DNA of 64,000 nt from Lachnospiraceae bacterium (lineage in GTDB: Bacteria; Bacillota; Clostridia; Lachnospirales; Lachnospiraceae), in the NCBI GenBank assembly GCA_017614155.1, contig JAGACK010000046.1:1-64000 (forward strand), written 5' to 3'. The position numbers were made by a program, and so were the translations under genes. Shown here piece by piece: positions 34,690 to 44,192 of the stretch. The first letter of the stretch is position 1. The number at the start of each line of letters is the position of its first letter. The notes below the pieces were generated by a model. It ran no database searches, had not been told where the DNA came from, and worked only from the letters and a program-made list of their open reading frames with translations.

Positions 34690-34725
34690 ATCATCCTCCG
34701 TTGGTGATGTACTGTGTTTCTATAA

Positions 34726-34754
34726 ATTATGCTTTTTTGGAGGGGTAAAGTCAA
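34726..34754 (-). promoter_or_regulatory. Promoter of pncB
   Basis: On the minus strand TTGACT and CATAAT are separated by 17 bp; the start codon is about 37 nt downstream. Confidence 0.65.
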
Positions 34755-34769
34755 TATGGGGAGGGGGCC

Positions 34770-34839
34770 GTACCTGCGACCCTGATTTTGTGTGTTTTAC
34801 AGGTATCATAACGACTCGAAAAAGGGCGTCGCAGCACAG
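34770..34839 (+). repeat. Intergenic repeat, copy A (inverted relative to copy B at 44193-44262)
   Basis: A 70-nt stretch opening GTACCTGC, with a conserved core that begins TATCATAACG and contains TCGAAAAAGGGCGTCGCA. Copy B lies on the minus strand at 44193-44262. By hand alignment the two match at 58 of 70 positions without gaps, and 33 of 36 in the core. The pair bounds the accessory island between pncB and ileS. Confidence 0.8.
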
Positions 34840-34935
34840 AGCCTGCAGGCACCTTGGCGGGTGCGGCTCCTGTGTGTGGGGCACGGGAGAGAATGACAGT
34901 TCAATTGTTTTGGAATTGATTTTATTATACTATGA

Positions 34936-35626
34936 AAAAAAGAAGGAAAAGGGGGAAATGTAATACCAGATGCTTATAAGGAAGTTATATCTGACATGGA
35001 GGTAACTGAGGTCAGAAGAAAAGCCAGTGATGAGGGGGATGAAGATGAAGAAAAAGCTTCCATATATGGTACACCTGAAGAGATGCAGGAAAGGGCAAAA
35101 GAAAGAAATTTTGTAAGAGACCCGGAACGAAATCTGGTCTACTGTCCTAACGGAGAGATCCTCAGACAGAAATGCGTAAAGAAAAATGGGAATATAAGAT
35201 ATGCCAATAAAAATGCCTGCCGTCATTGTCCTAACAGGAACAAGTGCTATAAAGGTAAGAACGAGTGGAAAGAGATAGACTTCACAAAAGATTGTTTGGA
35301 GAAGCCGTGTCGAGACTGGTTAAAAGCTGAAGGAAAAACGCTTGATAAAAATAAAGTGCCAAAGGGAAAATACCACTTTGAGATAAAGAAAGTTGTCAAG
35401 TTTTTCCTAAAGCCAAAACGGGAAAAAAACGGCTGAACGAATGTGCCTGTCGGAGCATCCGTTTGGAACTATAAAAAGAGCTATGGGATTCACCTGCTTC
35501 CTGCTAAAAGGCATGAGGAAGGTGACGGGGGAGTTTGCGCTCATGTGCCTTGGGTACAATATAAAACGAGCTAAAAACTTGCTTGGATTTAATAAAATGA
35601 TGGAATTGATGGTGGCAGGAGCCTGA
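34936..35626 (+). pseudogene. IS1182-type transposase remnant, 5'-truncated and frameshifted
   Basis: Two frames together give the C-terminal part of an IS1182 family transposase. The first (from an open frame at 34936, ending near 35436) contains YCPNGEILRQKC and a cysteine cluster NKNACRHCPNRNKCY, the zinc-type motif of this family. The second (35441-35626, another frame) begins EHPFGTIKRAMGF and has GMRKVTGEFALMCLGYNIKR, the conserved end of the same protein. The junction near 35436-35445 needs a frameshift. The N-terminal half with most of the DDE catalytic site is missing, so it is inactive. It lies immediately inside repeat copy A. Confidence 0.85.
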
Positions 35627-35828
35627 AAACCATCCGTATATGCGCTTTATTCAGTTGTTAAGGTCAGATATTAATTTCTAACGAAATATAGCATATTTGA
35701 TGCAAAAAACAGGCTACAGATCGCTGAAAATCAAGGTTTTCGGACGGTCTGAGGGGGGTAACGGCGGTCACACGATAATGTACTGTGGGCTATGTCAAAA
35801 TATAAAGCAGTAACGGAAAAGTTCCTGC

Positions 35829-35857
35829 TTGACAACTGCATTCAGATTTAGTAAAAA
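35829..35857 (+). promoter_or_regulatory. Candidate promoter for the riboswitch-RHS transcript
   Basis: A perfect TTGACA at 35829-35834 is followed after 17 bp by TAAAAA at 35852-35857, a weak -10. The predicted start is about 20 nt upstream of the riboswitch. Confidence 0.5.
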
Positions 35858-35884
35858 TAAAGACTGTTGAGGGGTTTTTGTTCA

Positions 35885-35972
35885 TATATTTTCGGCAAAC
35901 CTGAGGAAATTCAGGGACGCAAAGCCAGAGTCTAAGATAATACAGGGGGTTATCGTATTATTATGATTGTTC
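35885..35972 (+). promoter_or_regulatory. c-di-GMP-I (GEMM) riboswitch aptamer
   Basis: The GEMM-I consensus is easily read: GGCAAACC, a stem CCTGAG/TTCAGG closed by a GAAA tetraloop, then GGGACGCAAAGCC pairing back to the first GGC. Next comes TCTAAG and a second hairpin (ATAATAC with GTATTAT, loop AGGGGGTTATC) that would act as the tetraloop receptor arm. The G before CAAACC favours c-di-GMP over cGAMP, but this would need structural alignment. A terminator hairpin follows within a few bases, so control is probably by premature termination. The only gene downstream is the RHS protein. The direction of control (on or off with ligand) is not visible. Confidence 0.88.
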
Positions 35973-36008
35973 GGCTGCAGTGATGACACTGCAGCCAATT
36001 TTTGTTTT
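35973..36008 (+). terminator. Riboswitch expression-platform terminator
   Basis: GGCTGCAG pairs with CTGCAGCC over an 8-nt loop, followed by AATTTTTGTTTT. Its 5' arm begins where the aptamer ends, so ligand-dependent folding could compete with it. The RHS start is 28 nt farther on. Confidence 0.8.
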
Positions 36009-36036
36009 AACAGATTTTGAGGGGAGAGATACACAT

Positions 36037-39000
36037 ATGTCCGCCAATAAAAAGCACTACAGAAACAAACTGATATTGATGCTTGCCTTTGTCCTGGCCT
36101 TCGAGCATCCTCTTGCTATTTTTGCGTCTGAAAATACAACACCTGAGGCAGTTTTGGATAATACGGTTTCTGAAGGAGAAATACCCGGGGATGGCATATC
36201 AGATGATAACCCGCCGGAGGAGGCAGTACCTGAGGATATGGTTTCAGAGGACACCATTCCGGAGGAGAGCACCTCAAAAAATTCCGTTCCACCTGATACG
36301 GTTTCAGGAAATGTAAGCAATAACAGCGCTTCTGACAATGACATATCCGGCAATTCTGTGTCAAATAATTCTCTTTCTGAAGATGAGATTCCCGACGGCT
36401 ATTATGCAGATGAGGGCTATGAGCATTATGAGATGTCCTCCGTCAGCCCGGATGATCTTTTGCATGAGCTTCCCCGGTACAGGTCGGAAAATGTCAAGGT
36501 GTATGAGCATCCCGACCACAGCGTGACGGCTTATTACTACGCAGAGCCGGTCAATTATGAGCGCAGTGACGGAAGCTTTGCGACCATAGACAACAGACTT
36601 CATTTTTCGGAGGGCAGCAGTGAGAATAAGGTCTTTGCGGGATATACCAATACCTCTGCGCCCTTTCGCCTAAGGTTTGCCCAGGCGGCGGATGAGAGAA
36701 AGCTTTTTGATTTTTCGGATGATACCTTCGAGGTTTCTTTCATATATGTCCCATCTTCAAAAACTGTTTTTAATACAGACAATATATCTGTTTCGTCATC
36801 GGAGGCTGTTTCAGGTAATACTGTTTGGAAAACTCCGGCGGAGCTGATAGATACGGAGGCAAACGAAAAAAAACATTCGGATGAAGCTGTTATTACGGCA
36901 GCAGGCGGGGAGGATGATGCTCCCGCCTCAAATGATACAGATACAGAAAACCCGCTTCCCGTTCTTCCCAATCCCCAGACAGTCCTCTATGAAAATATAG
37001 AAAACGGAGTCACCCTGAGATATCTCCCCATAAGCGACGGAGTAAAGGAAACCATAGTAGTAAGCCGCAATGACGCTCCGTCTGTTTATACCTTTGACCT
37101 GAATGTCAGGGGCTTAAAGGCTGTCATGGAAGAGGGAAACATCCTCCTTAACGATTCTGACGGTCAGACCCTGTATGAGATCCCGGCACCCGTGGTCACA
37201 GACGGGGCAGGAAACACAGACTGCGAAGCTTACTATGAGCTTGAGACCATAGAGGAGTCCGGGAAATACAGACTGAAGGTCTTTGTAGATGAGGAGTGGC
37301 TTGAGGATGAGGCGAGAGTATTTCCCGTCGAGATAGATCCCACCATGCGCAGGTTCAGGAAATATAAAGACTGGTCAGCCCTGGGGGATTTTGTCAGCGT
37401 GCGATCTGACGGAAAGACAAGTGAAAAAAGTCTTGTTACCGGAACAAAGAGCAAAAAGGTAAAGAAAAAGACAAAAAAGATAAAAAGCCGCATATACATG
37501 AGACCGACCCTGCCCGAGATACCAAAGGGAAGTGTCGTCACAAAGGCAACGCTTACCGTTTCCGTCTCAAACCTAAGCGGAAGCGTCAAAAATTTCTATG
37601 CTGTCGCAGTTCCCGGCAAATGGAGCAGAAAGAGTATCAAATGGGACAATCAGCCCTGTAATGATGCCGCATTAAAGAAGTGCCTAAAAAGGATCAGTGA
37701 TTACGGTACTGACGGTGATTCTGTGAGCCTTGATATCACAAGGGATGTAAAAAACTGGACCTCAGGGAAGGTATCATACAACGGGCTTTGCTTTATCACG
37801 GCAAATGAAAACAAGAATGCCACCAAGGAAATAGAGCCTTTAAGAGACAGTAAAAAGCCCTTTCTTTCCGTCACCTACAGGGATTTTACGGGACTGGAGG
37901 ATTACTGGAGCACCCATACCCAGGGAGCAGGCAGCGCAGGTACGGGAAGCATAAATGATTATACGGGTTCCCTGACCTTCGTCCATCAGGATGCAAAGAG
38001 CGCAGGTGAAAGGATGCCCTTATGTGTATCCCATGTCTTTAATGACACCTACGGAGATCGCCCAGGAGAGGAAAAGTGGGATGATACGGCAGGCACTGCC
38101 TACGGAGAGCATTTCAGGCTTTCGACGGATGTGAGGCTCCTCGTGCCTGTGGGAGAAACAGATATAAAAAAATATCCCTATGTCTATATAGATTCAGACG
38201 GCACAAAGCATTTCTTCAAAAAATCAAAGGTTACCTACTACGTAAATGGCGCATCAAAAAACGCTGCGGAGGATAATAAGGAGCACCCGGCAGCAAAGGA
38301 TGAGGACGGTCTGGGTCTTTTTGCAGTGCCCGTGACGAACGCCGATCTGAAGGGAAAATATCCCTTAAAGATAGTCAATAAAAGCGGAAGCACCTCCATG
38401 TACTTTGATGCATCGGGTTATCTTGGCATGATAACCGACTCCAATCAGAGAGAGGACGGCAAAAACTCCCAGAAAAAGGATAGAAACGCCATAACCATAG
38501 AGCATTCATCGCAGGATCACGATGGCGAGGGTGATAAGACAAGGCTTAGAGCGTTCCGTGACGAGATAGAGACCTACAAAGAGAAAACCTCCTCCGCCAA
38601 TGATATCTATGATGCATGTGAAGACGGGATAGCAAGGCTTGAAGCCTTTGAGAACGAATGCCTTTATGTCTGTGTCAATTATCCTGCGGCGATCTGTGTA
38701 CAAAATGCCAAAATCCATCTGCAGAACATTATAGACGGTGCAGCTAAGAGCAAAAGAAAGGAGCAGATAAATGCTGCGCTTGACGAGCTTGACAAGCTCC
38801 TGAAAAAAGACTTCAAGGCAGCAAAAGAAAAAACCGTTTCCGTAACCGATGCCGCAGGCATAAAAAGCAATCTTAACTACGATGCAAACGGGCGTCTCAT
38901 ATCCATGACCGATCCCTTCGAGCAGAACAGAGAGATAACCTACACCTATGATAAAAACTCATATCTGACAAAGATCACTCATCCAAACGGTGAAACGGCA

Positions 39001-42000
39001 GCCTTTACCTATGATGACAAGGGTCACCTGCTTTCGGCAAAGGATGAGACCGGAAAAAGGATAGTCTACAGATACGGGACAAAGAAAAAGCCTTCGGAAA
39101 AGGTCACTGCCATGCGTGAGTTTGTAAAAAAGGCAGGTGGTCAGACTGTCCTTATTAACTACGATGATTACAATAAGACCGCCTTTACCTATACGGGCTG
39201 CGATGAAAAGATAAATACAGATGATGATATCGAAAATGTCTGCTGCTTTGATGACAAGGGTCGTACCACAGGCTCCTATTTAAGGGTTAAGAAAACGAAA
39301 AAGATAATAGGAGCCGGCTCTTATGCCTACTCAGACGAGGGCTCTGCGGCAAACCACCTCAAGGAATCGTCCGCTGCGGGAGGCCCCGTCATAAATCTTT
39401 TGACGGACGGAAGCTTTGAAAAAAAGAAGACGAAGGCATGGGAGAGGGTTGATGAATGCAATAAGGGCGAGGATTGTCATATTATCGAGAAAACCGAAAC
39501 AAAAAAATATATGGGTTCAAGGTCTGCTCATGTAAAGCTTACCGGAAAGGCTGAGCATACAGGCAGGATCGGCTACAGGCAGACCGTGACTGCAAATGCC
39601 ACGGGCTATTATACCGCCTCCGTTTATGTAAAAGCATGTAATATCAAAAACGCAAAGGCTGTGCTTTCGGTAGAAGTAAATGACAAGGAAAAGGGCACAA
39701 AGGGAGATGAAGAGGAAAACGATGAGACCGATACGGATCCGCAGGATGAGGTTGATCCCGACGACCCTGACCTGTATGACCCGGGCGACGGTGAAAACTT
39801 TGATGAAGAGGATGACGATGAGGATACCCCGGGCTCACAGGAGGAGGGGACGGTTGATGAAAATACTCCCGCCGAGTTCACAAGCGGCTGGAAACGCATA
39901 GAGACAACCGTAAAGGTAAAAAAGGGACAAAGTATCACCGTCGGCCTATACGGAGAGGGAGAAAGGGCGGATATATATTTTGACTGCGTCCAGCTGGAAA
40001 AGGGAAGGGTTGCGGGACAGTACAACCTGCTGCCTAATTCAGGCTTCGAGATGGGCTCATATTCCAAAAAGAAGGGATCAAAGGTTATCCCTGCAGGCTG
40101 GGCATATACCGATGATTCCGGTGTGGTTGATGCAAGGCTTGTGACATCAAAGGAGCTGGGAGGCGGAAAGAACAGGGTGGCAGAGGGAAAATATGCCCTG
40201 TGCATTTCCGGAAATACCGGGAAAAAGAAGGTGCTTGTGGCAAATCCCAACTTCGGAAAGGGAAAGGTCTCCTACACCTTTTCCTGCTATGTCATGACCT
40301 CCTGTGCGCCGGTGCACGGCGACCGTAAATGCTGCATCTATATAAAGGGTGACATGCCCGAATTCGATGAGAGCGACCCTATCCAAAAGCTCTTAAAGGA
40401 TATGATAAAGGAGGAGGATATCGCTCCGGCGGCATACACCGAGATAAATACCGGTATAGAGGGCTGGCAGTATGTGACCATGCAGCTTCCTGTCAGGGAC
40501 TGGAGCGGCAAGCGCATAGAGATACACTTTGACAAGGAATGCGGAACCCTGTGCATAGACGGCTGTATGCTCACAAGGGATGAGGTGAAGGCAAAGACCT
40601 ATACATCATCGGGAAAGCTTAAGACCTCAAAGGACGGTGAGAGGACCACCACCTATGCCACAAACAAGCGTGATCTTCAAAGCAAGGAGACCATGCCTGC
40701 GGGAGCCACAACCACCTACAAGTATAATAAGATCACAAACGACCTGAACGAGGAGGCGCATACCTTTACCCAGTCAGGCAAGAAAAAGGTTGACCGGACC
40801 AGATACACCTATGACAGGTTCGGAAATCCCATCAAAACCTTAGAAACCGGACCCTCAAAGAGAAAGCTTGTGACAGAGAGCGTTTATTCGGGAGACGGGC
40901 GTTTTGAGATTTCTGACAATAACAGCAGGGGATATGTGACGGCATATGAGTATGACACGGCAACGGGCATGGTAAAAAGCTCTACGGATCCTAAAGGGAA
41001 GCAGACCCTTTATGAATACAATGCCTTTCATGATCCCACGGCTGTAAAGTTTGAAGGCTCAGCGGTTTCCTTTAAGTACGAAAAGGATGATCACAGCAGA
41101 CTGGAAACCATAACCGCCGGTACGGGTAAGGAAAGCATTAAATATAATTTCGACTATAACAGCTTCGGAAATGTTGCAAAGATCAAAAGATCAGGCTCTG
41201 ATACCGATCTGATAGGGTACAGCTATGGCGCACGAAACGGAAAGCTTAAAAAGATAACCTACGGAAACGGCAGTACCGTATCCATGCGCTACAATACCCT
41301 CGAGCAGCTGACGAGAAAGCGCTACAGCGACGGAAATATCTACTATTACTACGATAACAAGGGCAGAACCGCCCGTATAAGCGACACAAAAAATAAGCTG
41401 GGCTACAGCTTTAACTATGACGAGACAGGAAGAGTCACGGACTCGTCCGTCTACAGGACGAAGAAGGCAAAGGGTGAATCCTCAAACGAGATCATCCGCT
41501 TCGGAAGCCTCTATGACAAGGCCGGCAGACAGTCCGCCTTCACCTATCGTTATGACGGTAAGACCTATCGCTCTAAGTACGGCTATACCACTGATGACAA
41601 GCCCTCTGTAACGGCTCTTGCAAGCGGCGGCTGGTATAAGACAGGATATGACAATCTGTCAAGGACTGCCTCTGAAACCTTCATATCCCAGAAAAACAAG
41701 GCGACAAATGAAAGCAAGGCAAGAAAGACCGGAGCGACCGTAAAGACGACCATCACCTATCTGGATACGGACAGGAAGGGTGATGAGGGTATCTCTACGG
41801 ACAAAAAGAAGTATGAATTTACCACCGCCCTTCCCGGAGTGATAGAGGTAAAGGCCGGAAAGAAGAGCATCTTAAAGGAGAGTCTGTCCTATGATAAGAC
41901 AGGCAGGATATCCGGCTGGAATGGTACAGGCTACAGCTATGACGGTCTGGGGAGACTCGTATCCGCAAGGGACGGCGGTGGGAGAGAGTGGAGCTATGAG

Positions 42001-43302
42001 TACGATTCCGTAGGGAACATCACAAAGAGCTCATATTTTGACGGAACAGACGTTACAGAGGATAAGTATGACTATAAAAACGGAAATCTCACAAAGTTCA
42101 ACGGTAAGAGTATAGGCGGATACAAGGGAGGAAATCCCGGAACATATCTCGGGAAAAAGCTTACCTGGGAAAGAGGCAGGCTGCTGTCAAGGATAGGTGG
42201 GAATATATCATACACCTATGATCTTGACGGCATACGCCTTTCAAAAACTGTAGACAATAAAAAAACAGAGTATATCACAAACGGCAGCACCATCCTGGCG
42301 GAGAAGCGGGGAGGTGAGGTCTTAAACTATTATTATTCCGCTGACGGAAAGCTACTTGAGATCGGCTATTCAAAGAACGGAGCTTTAGAAAATCACTATA
42401 CCATCCTCAGGAATGCCATGGGAGATGTGGCAGGACTCCTTGACCCCAAGGGAACCTTGGTGGGCACCTACGAATACGACCCCTACGGAAAGCTCATAAA
42501 GATCAATCACAACAGCGAATATACAGATACAGATGGAATACTCGAGCGCAACCCCTTCCGCTACAGAGGCTACTACTACGATACCGAAACCGGCTGGTAT
42601 TACCTGCAAAGCCGCTACTATGACCCTGCCGTAAAGCGTTTCATAAATGCAGATACAACGGATCTTCTGACTAATGACTGTGTGAATCTCATGCAGTACA
42701 ATCTCTTCATGTACTGCAACGGTGATCCGGTGAATAATACAGATTATAGCGGCAGGCTCACGGATGTTGAAAGATATTTTCTTATGGCTACTACATTAGC
42801 TGCGTTTGCAGCTGTTTTGGTCATAACAGGAGGTACCGGAGCCATAGCAATGGGAGCTGTAATCGGGGTGACCGGAGGTGCTGCGATAGGCTTTGGAGCA
42901 GCCGGAATAGCGAGTTTGCTTAATGGATCAGATGCAAATACAGCAATCTCAAATGCAGCGGATGGGCTTGTCATTGGAAGTACTGTTGGCATGTTTGGTG
43001 GAGCTGCTGCCGGTGCATGTATTACCGCAACTACAATGAGTACAGAAACAGCTGCATGTTATGCAAATGCATCGGCTGGAGTGTCCAATGAAAAAGGCCA
43101 AATGTTAGATTATGACTTGCAATTTTTTGCCAAAAAAAGAGATATTCAACAAATAGAAAAAATCTCTAAAATTTTTAAGATAGATAGACGGGCTTATGGG
43201 GATTTTGTAGAGGATTTTAAGAAATGGGAGGGATTACCAAGTAATTATACTTTTTCATTTAATAGATTAAAAGAATTAGCTAGGATTTTTAAGAATCAGT
43301 AG
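36037..43302 (+). CDS. Secreted giant RHS/YD-repeat protein with a toxin-like C-terminal tip
   Basis: A 2421-residue protein, the largest in the window. ATG 36037 follows GGGGAG; an upstream frame from 35980 lies within the terminator. A signal peptide ends near IFAS (about 32). Then come a Ser/Asp/Asn/Glu-rich linker (to about 120), beta-rich domains to about 660, a coiled stretch near 830-930, YD repeats (GRLISMTDPF, YDDKGHLLSA and others), carbohydrate-binding-like domains near 1120-1520 with a very acidic insertion at about 1222-1278, and YD repeats to 2170. The RHS core closes with FRYRGYYYDTETGWYYLQSR at about 2174 and RFINADTTDLL. Beyond residue 2240 the sequence is variable: a Gly/Ala-rich hydrophobic stretch, then a 63-residue end from YDLQFFAKKRD with IDRRAYGDFVEDF. 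Such tips are usually polymorphic toxins; this one cannot be named. An immunity-like gene follows. Confidence 0.88.
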   Translation: MSANKKHYRNKLILMLAFVLAFEHPLAIFASENTTPEAVLDNTVSEGEIPGDGISDDNPPEEAVPEDMVSEDTIPEESTSKNSVPPDTVSGNVSNNSASDNDISGNSVSNNSLSEDEIPDGYYADEGYEHYEMSSVSPDDLLHELPRYRSENVKVYEHPDHSVTAYYYAEPVNYERSDGSFATIDNRLHFSEGSSENKVFAGYTNTSAPFRLRFAQAADERKLFDFSDDTFEVSFIYVPSSKTVFNTDNISVSSSEAVSGNTVWKTPAELIDTEANEKKHSDEAVITAAGGEDDAPASNDTDTENPLPVLPNPQTVLYENIENGVTLRYLPISDGVKETIVVSRNDAPSVYTFDLNVRGLKAVMEEGNILLNDSDGQTLYEIPAPVVTDGAGNTDCEAYYELETIEESGKYRLKVFVDEEWLEDEARVFPVEIDPTMRRFRKYKDWSALGDFVSVRSDGKTSEKSLVTGTKSKKVKKKTKKIKSRIYMRPTLPEIPKGSVVTKATLTVSVSNLSGSVKNFYAVAVPGKWSRKSIKWDNQPCNDAALKKCLKRISDYGTDGDSVSLDITRDVKNWTSGKVSYNGLCFITANENKNATKEIEPLRDSKKPFLSVTYRDFTGLEDYWSTHTQGAGSAGTGSINDYTGSLTFVHQDAKSAGERMPLCVSHVFNDTYGDRPGEEKWDDTAGTAYGEHFRLSTDVRLLVPVGETDIKKYPYVYIDSDGTKHFFKKSKVTYYVNGASKNAAEDNKEHPAAKDEDGLGLFAVPVTNADLKGKYPLKIVNKSGSTSMYFDASGYLGMITDSNQREDGKNSQKKDRNAITIEHSSQDHDGEGDKTRLRAFRDEIETYKEKTSSANDIYDACEDGIARLEAFENECLYVCVNYPAAICVQNAKIHLQNIIDGAAKSKRKEQINAALDELDKLLKKDFKAAKEKTVSVTDAAGIKSNLNYDANGRLISMTDPFEQNREITYTYDKNSYLTKITHPNGETAAFTYDDKGHLLSAKDETGKRIVYRYGTKKKPSEKVTAMREFVKKAGGQTVLINYDDYNKTAFTYTGCDEKINTDDDIENVCCFDDKGRTTGSYLRVKKTKKIIGAGSYAYSDEGSAANHLKESSAAGGPVINLLTDGSFEKKKTKAWERVDECNKGEDCHIIEKTETKKYMGSRSAHVKLTGKAEHTGRIGYRQTVTANATGYYTASVYVKACNIKNAKAVLSVEVNDKEKGTKGDEEENDETDTDPQDEVDPDDPDLYDPGDGENFDEEDDDEDTPGSQEEGTVDENTPAEFTSGWKRIETTVKVKKGQSITVGLYGEGERADIYFDCVQLEKGRVAGQYNLLPNSGFEMGSYSKKKGSKVIPAGWAYTDDSGVVDARLVTSKELGGGKNRVAEGKYALCISGNTGKKKVLVANPNFGKGKVSYTFSCYVMTSCAPVHGDRKCCIYIKGDMPEFDESDPIQKLLKDMIKEEDIAPAAYTEINTGIEGWQYVTMQLPVRDWSGKRIEIHFDKECGTLCIDGCMLTRDEVKAKTYTSSGKLKTSKDGERTTTYATNKRDLQSKETMPAGATTTYKYNKITNDLNEEAHTFTQSGKKKVDRTRYTYDRFGNPIKTLETGPSKRKLVTESVYSGDGRFEISDNNSRGYVTAYEYDTATGMVKSSTDPKGKQTLYEYNAFHDPTAVKFEGSAVSFKYEKDDHSRLETITAGTGKESIKYNFDYNSFGNVAKIKRSGSDTDLIGYSYGARNGKLKKITYGNGSTVSMRYNTLEQLTRKRYSDGNIYYYYDNKGRTARISDTKNKLGYSFNYDETGRVTDSSVYRTKKAKGESSNEIIRFGSLYDKAGRQSAFTYRYDGKTYRSKYGYTTDDKPSVTALASGGWYKTGYDNLSRTASETFISQKNKATNESKARKTGATVKTTITYLDTDRKGDEGISTDKKKYEFTTALPGVIEVKAGKKSILKESLSYDKTGRISGWNGTGYSYDGLGRLVSARDGGGREWSYEYDSVGNITKSSYFDGTDVTEDKYDYKNGNLTKFNGKSIGGYKGGNPGTYLGKKLTWERGRLLSRIGGNISYTYDLDGIRLSKTVDNKKTEYITNGSTILAEKRGGEVLNYYYSADGKLLEIGYSKNGALENHYTILRNAMGDVAGLLDPKGTLVGTYEYDPYGKLIKINHNSEYTDTDGILERNPFRYRGYYYDTETGWYYLQSRYYDPAVKRFINADTTDLLTNDCVNLMQYNLFMYCNGDPVNNTDYSGRLTDVERYFLMATTLAAFAAVLVITGGTGAIAMGAVIGVTGGAAIGFGAAGIASLLNGSDANTAISNAADGLVIGSTVGMFGGAAAGACITATTMSTETAACYANASAGVSNEKGQMLDYDLQFFAKKRDIQQIEKISKIFKIDRRAYGDFVEDFKKWEGLPSNYTFSFNRLKELARIFKNQ

Positions 43303-43335
43303 GTTGAAATTATTATTATTTTTGCGAGGGTAAAG

Positions 43336-43731
43336 ATGAACTATAAATTTGTATTAAGAATAAGCGGGGAGGACATGGATTTTGATTACATTTGTAATAA
43401 GTTGGGGCCAGAGAATTGCGATAAAAAGAAAAAGGGTGATAAATTTGCTGGTTTTATAAGTGTTCCACATGACACGGTTATATTTGAAAAAAATTATTCT
43501 GATTTTGAATACGGATCACAAGATTTCATTATGCACTTATATTATAAAAAAAACGTACTAAATAAAATAAAAAAAATGAATAGTATTAATTTATATCTAT
43601 GTTGTTACATTTGCTCAGAGATGGGACAAATTGGTTTTTTTGTTTCAAGCACTATTATGAAATACTTATCAGAAATTGAACTTGATCTCAATTTTGATAT
43701 TCTTTCCTTTGGGTTGGCGGAGGTAGATTAA
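43336..43731 (+). CDS. DUF4279-like protein, probable immunity to the RHS tip
   Basis: A 131-residue cytoplasmic protein, 33 bp after the RHS gene. The pattern FVLRISGEDMDFDYICNKLG, then KGD, later a long helical region and the ending LDLNFDILSFGL resembles DUF4279, whose members are found behind polymorphic toxins and are thought to be immunity proteins. It has low complexity of charge, no signal or membrane helix. It shares the AT-rich composition of the RHS tip and differs from the core genes around it, as expected of a module exchanged together with the tip. The ribosome site is a weak GCGAGGG. Confidence 0.75.
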   Translation: MNYKFVLRISGEDMDFDYICNKLGPENCDKKKKGDKFAGFISVPHDTVIFEKNYSDFEYGSQDFIMHLYYKKNVLNKIKKMNSINLYLCCYICSEMGQIGFFVSSTIMKYLSEIELDLNFDILSFGLAEVD

Positions 43732-43820
43732 GCTTAGGACAGCTCAAAATAAAATTCAGAGTTTGTTAGAAAATGAAAAGATAAACGATATTCCGCAAAA
43801 TCCTAATATAAAAAGTGGCA

Positions 43821-43863
43821 AATGCGGACACAACGGATCTTCTGACCAACGACTGCGTGAATC
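43821..43863 (+). pseudogene. Orphan fragment of an RHS core end
   Basis: These 43 bases match 42646-42688 of the RHS gene at 38 positions. In the RHS frame the fragment encodes NADTTDLLTNDCVN, identical to the intact gene, and all five differences are in third codon positions. It is followed at once by unrelated sequence. It is therefore the scar of a second, diverged RHS core copy whose tip was lost or moved. Confidence 0.8.
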
Positions 43864-44033
43864 GATGCCACCGCATCGCCGCATTCAGACGCCTTGCAGA
43901 TAAAAAATCATTCTGCGTAAAAAGTCCAGATATTTGAAAACTGCTATACTAGGCTTCTGTAGATTTATTATGAGTTATCAAGCCCATCCATTACTATTAC
44001 CGGCGGGCCGGATCCTCCAGGGAGTATACCTTG

Positions 44034-44153
44034 TTAAGGTATGCCTTCTGGCACAGTGTAACAAAAATAATCATCTTGCATCTTTCCACCACCGCTTACT
44101 TCTTCAAGCTTTCGCATCATCATTTCAAGGATCAGATACCTATAATATTTCAT
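44034..44153 (-). CDS. Possible 39-residue peptide with double-glycine-like motif
   Basis: An open frame on the minus strand encodes a basic, hydrophobic start, then MMMRKLEEVSGGGKMQDDYF and a short tail ending at TAA. LxxVSGG resembles the double-glycine leader seen on exported peptides (hydrophobic at -4 and -7 before GG). There is no ribosome site and the peptide after GG is only about 17 residues, so it may be a decayed leader-bearing gene. Repeat copy B lies 40 nt upstream on the same strand. Confidence 0.3.
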   Translation of the reverse strand: MKYYRYLILEMMMRKLEEVSGGGKMQDDYFCYTVPEGIP

Positions 44154-44192
44154 GTAACGTTCATGTCAAAATCTATGTATGGGCCGCGGATG

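Noticed and set aside
35980-36036. Upstream extension of the RHS gene start to 35980
   Set aside because: It would begin inside the terminator hairpin and lacks a ribosome site; ATG 36037 has GGGGAG and leads into a signal peptide.
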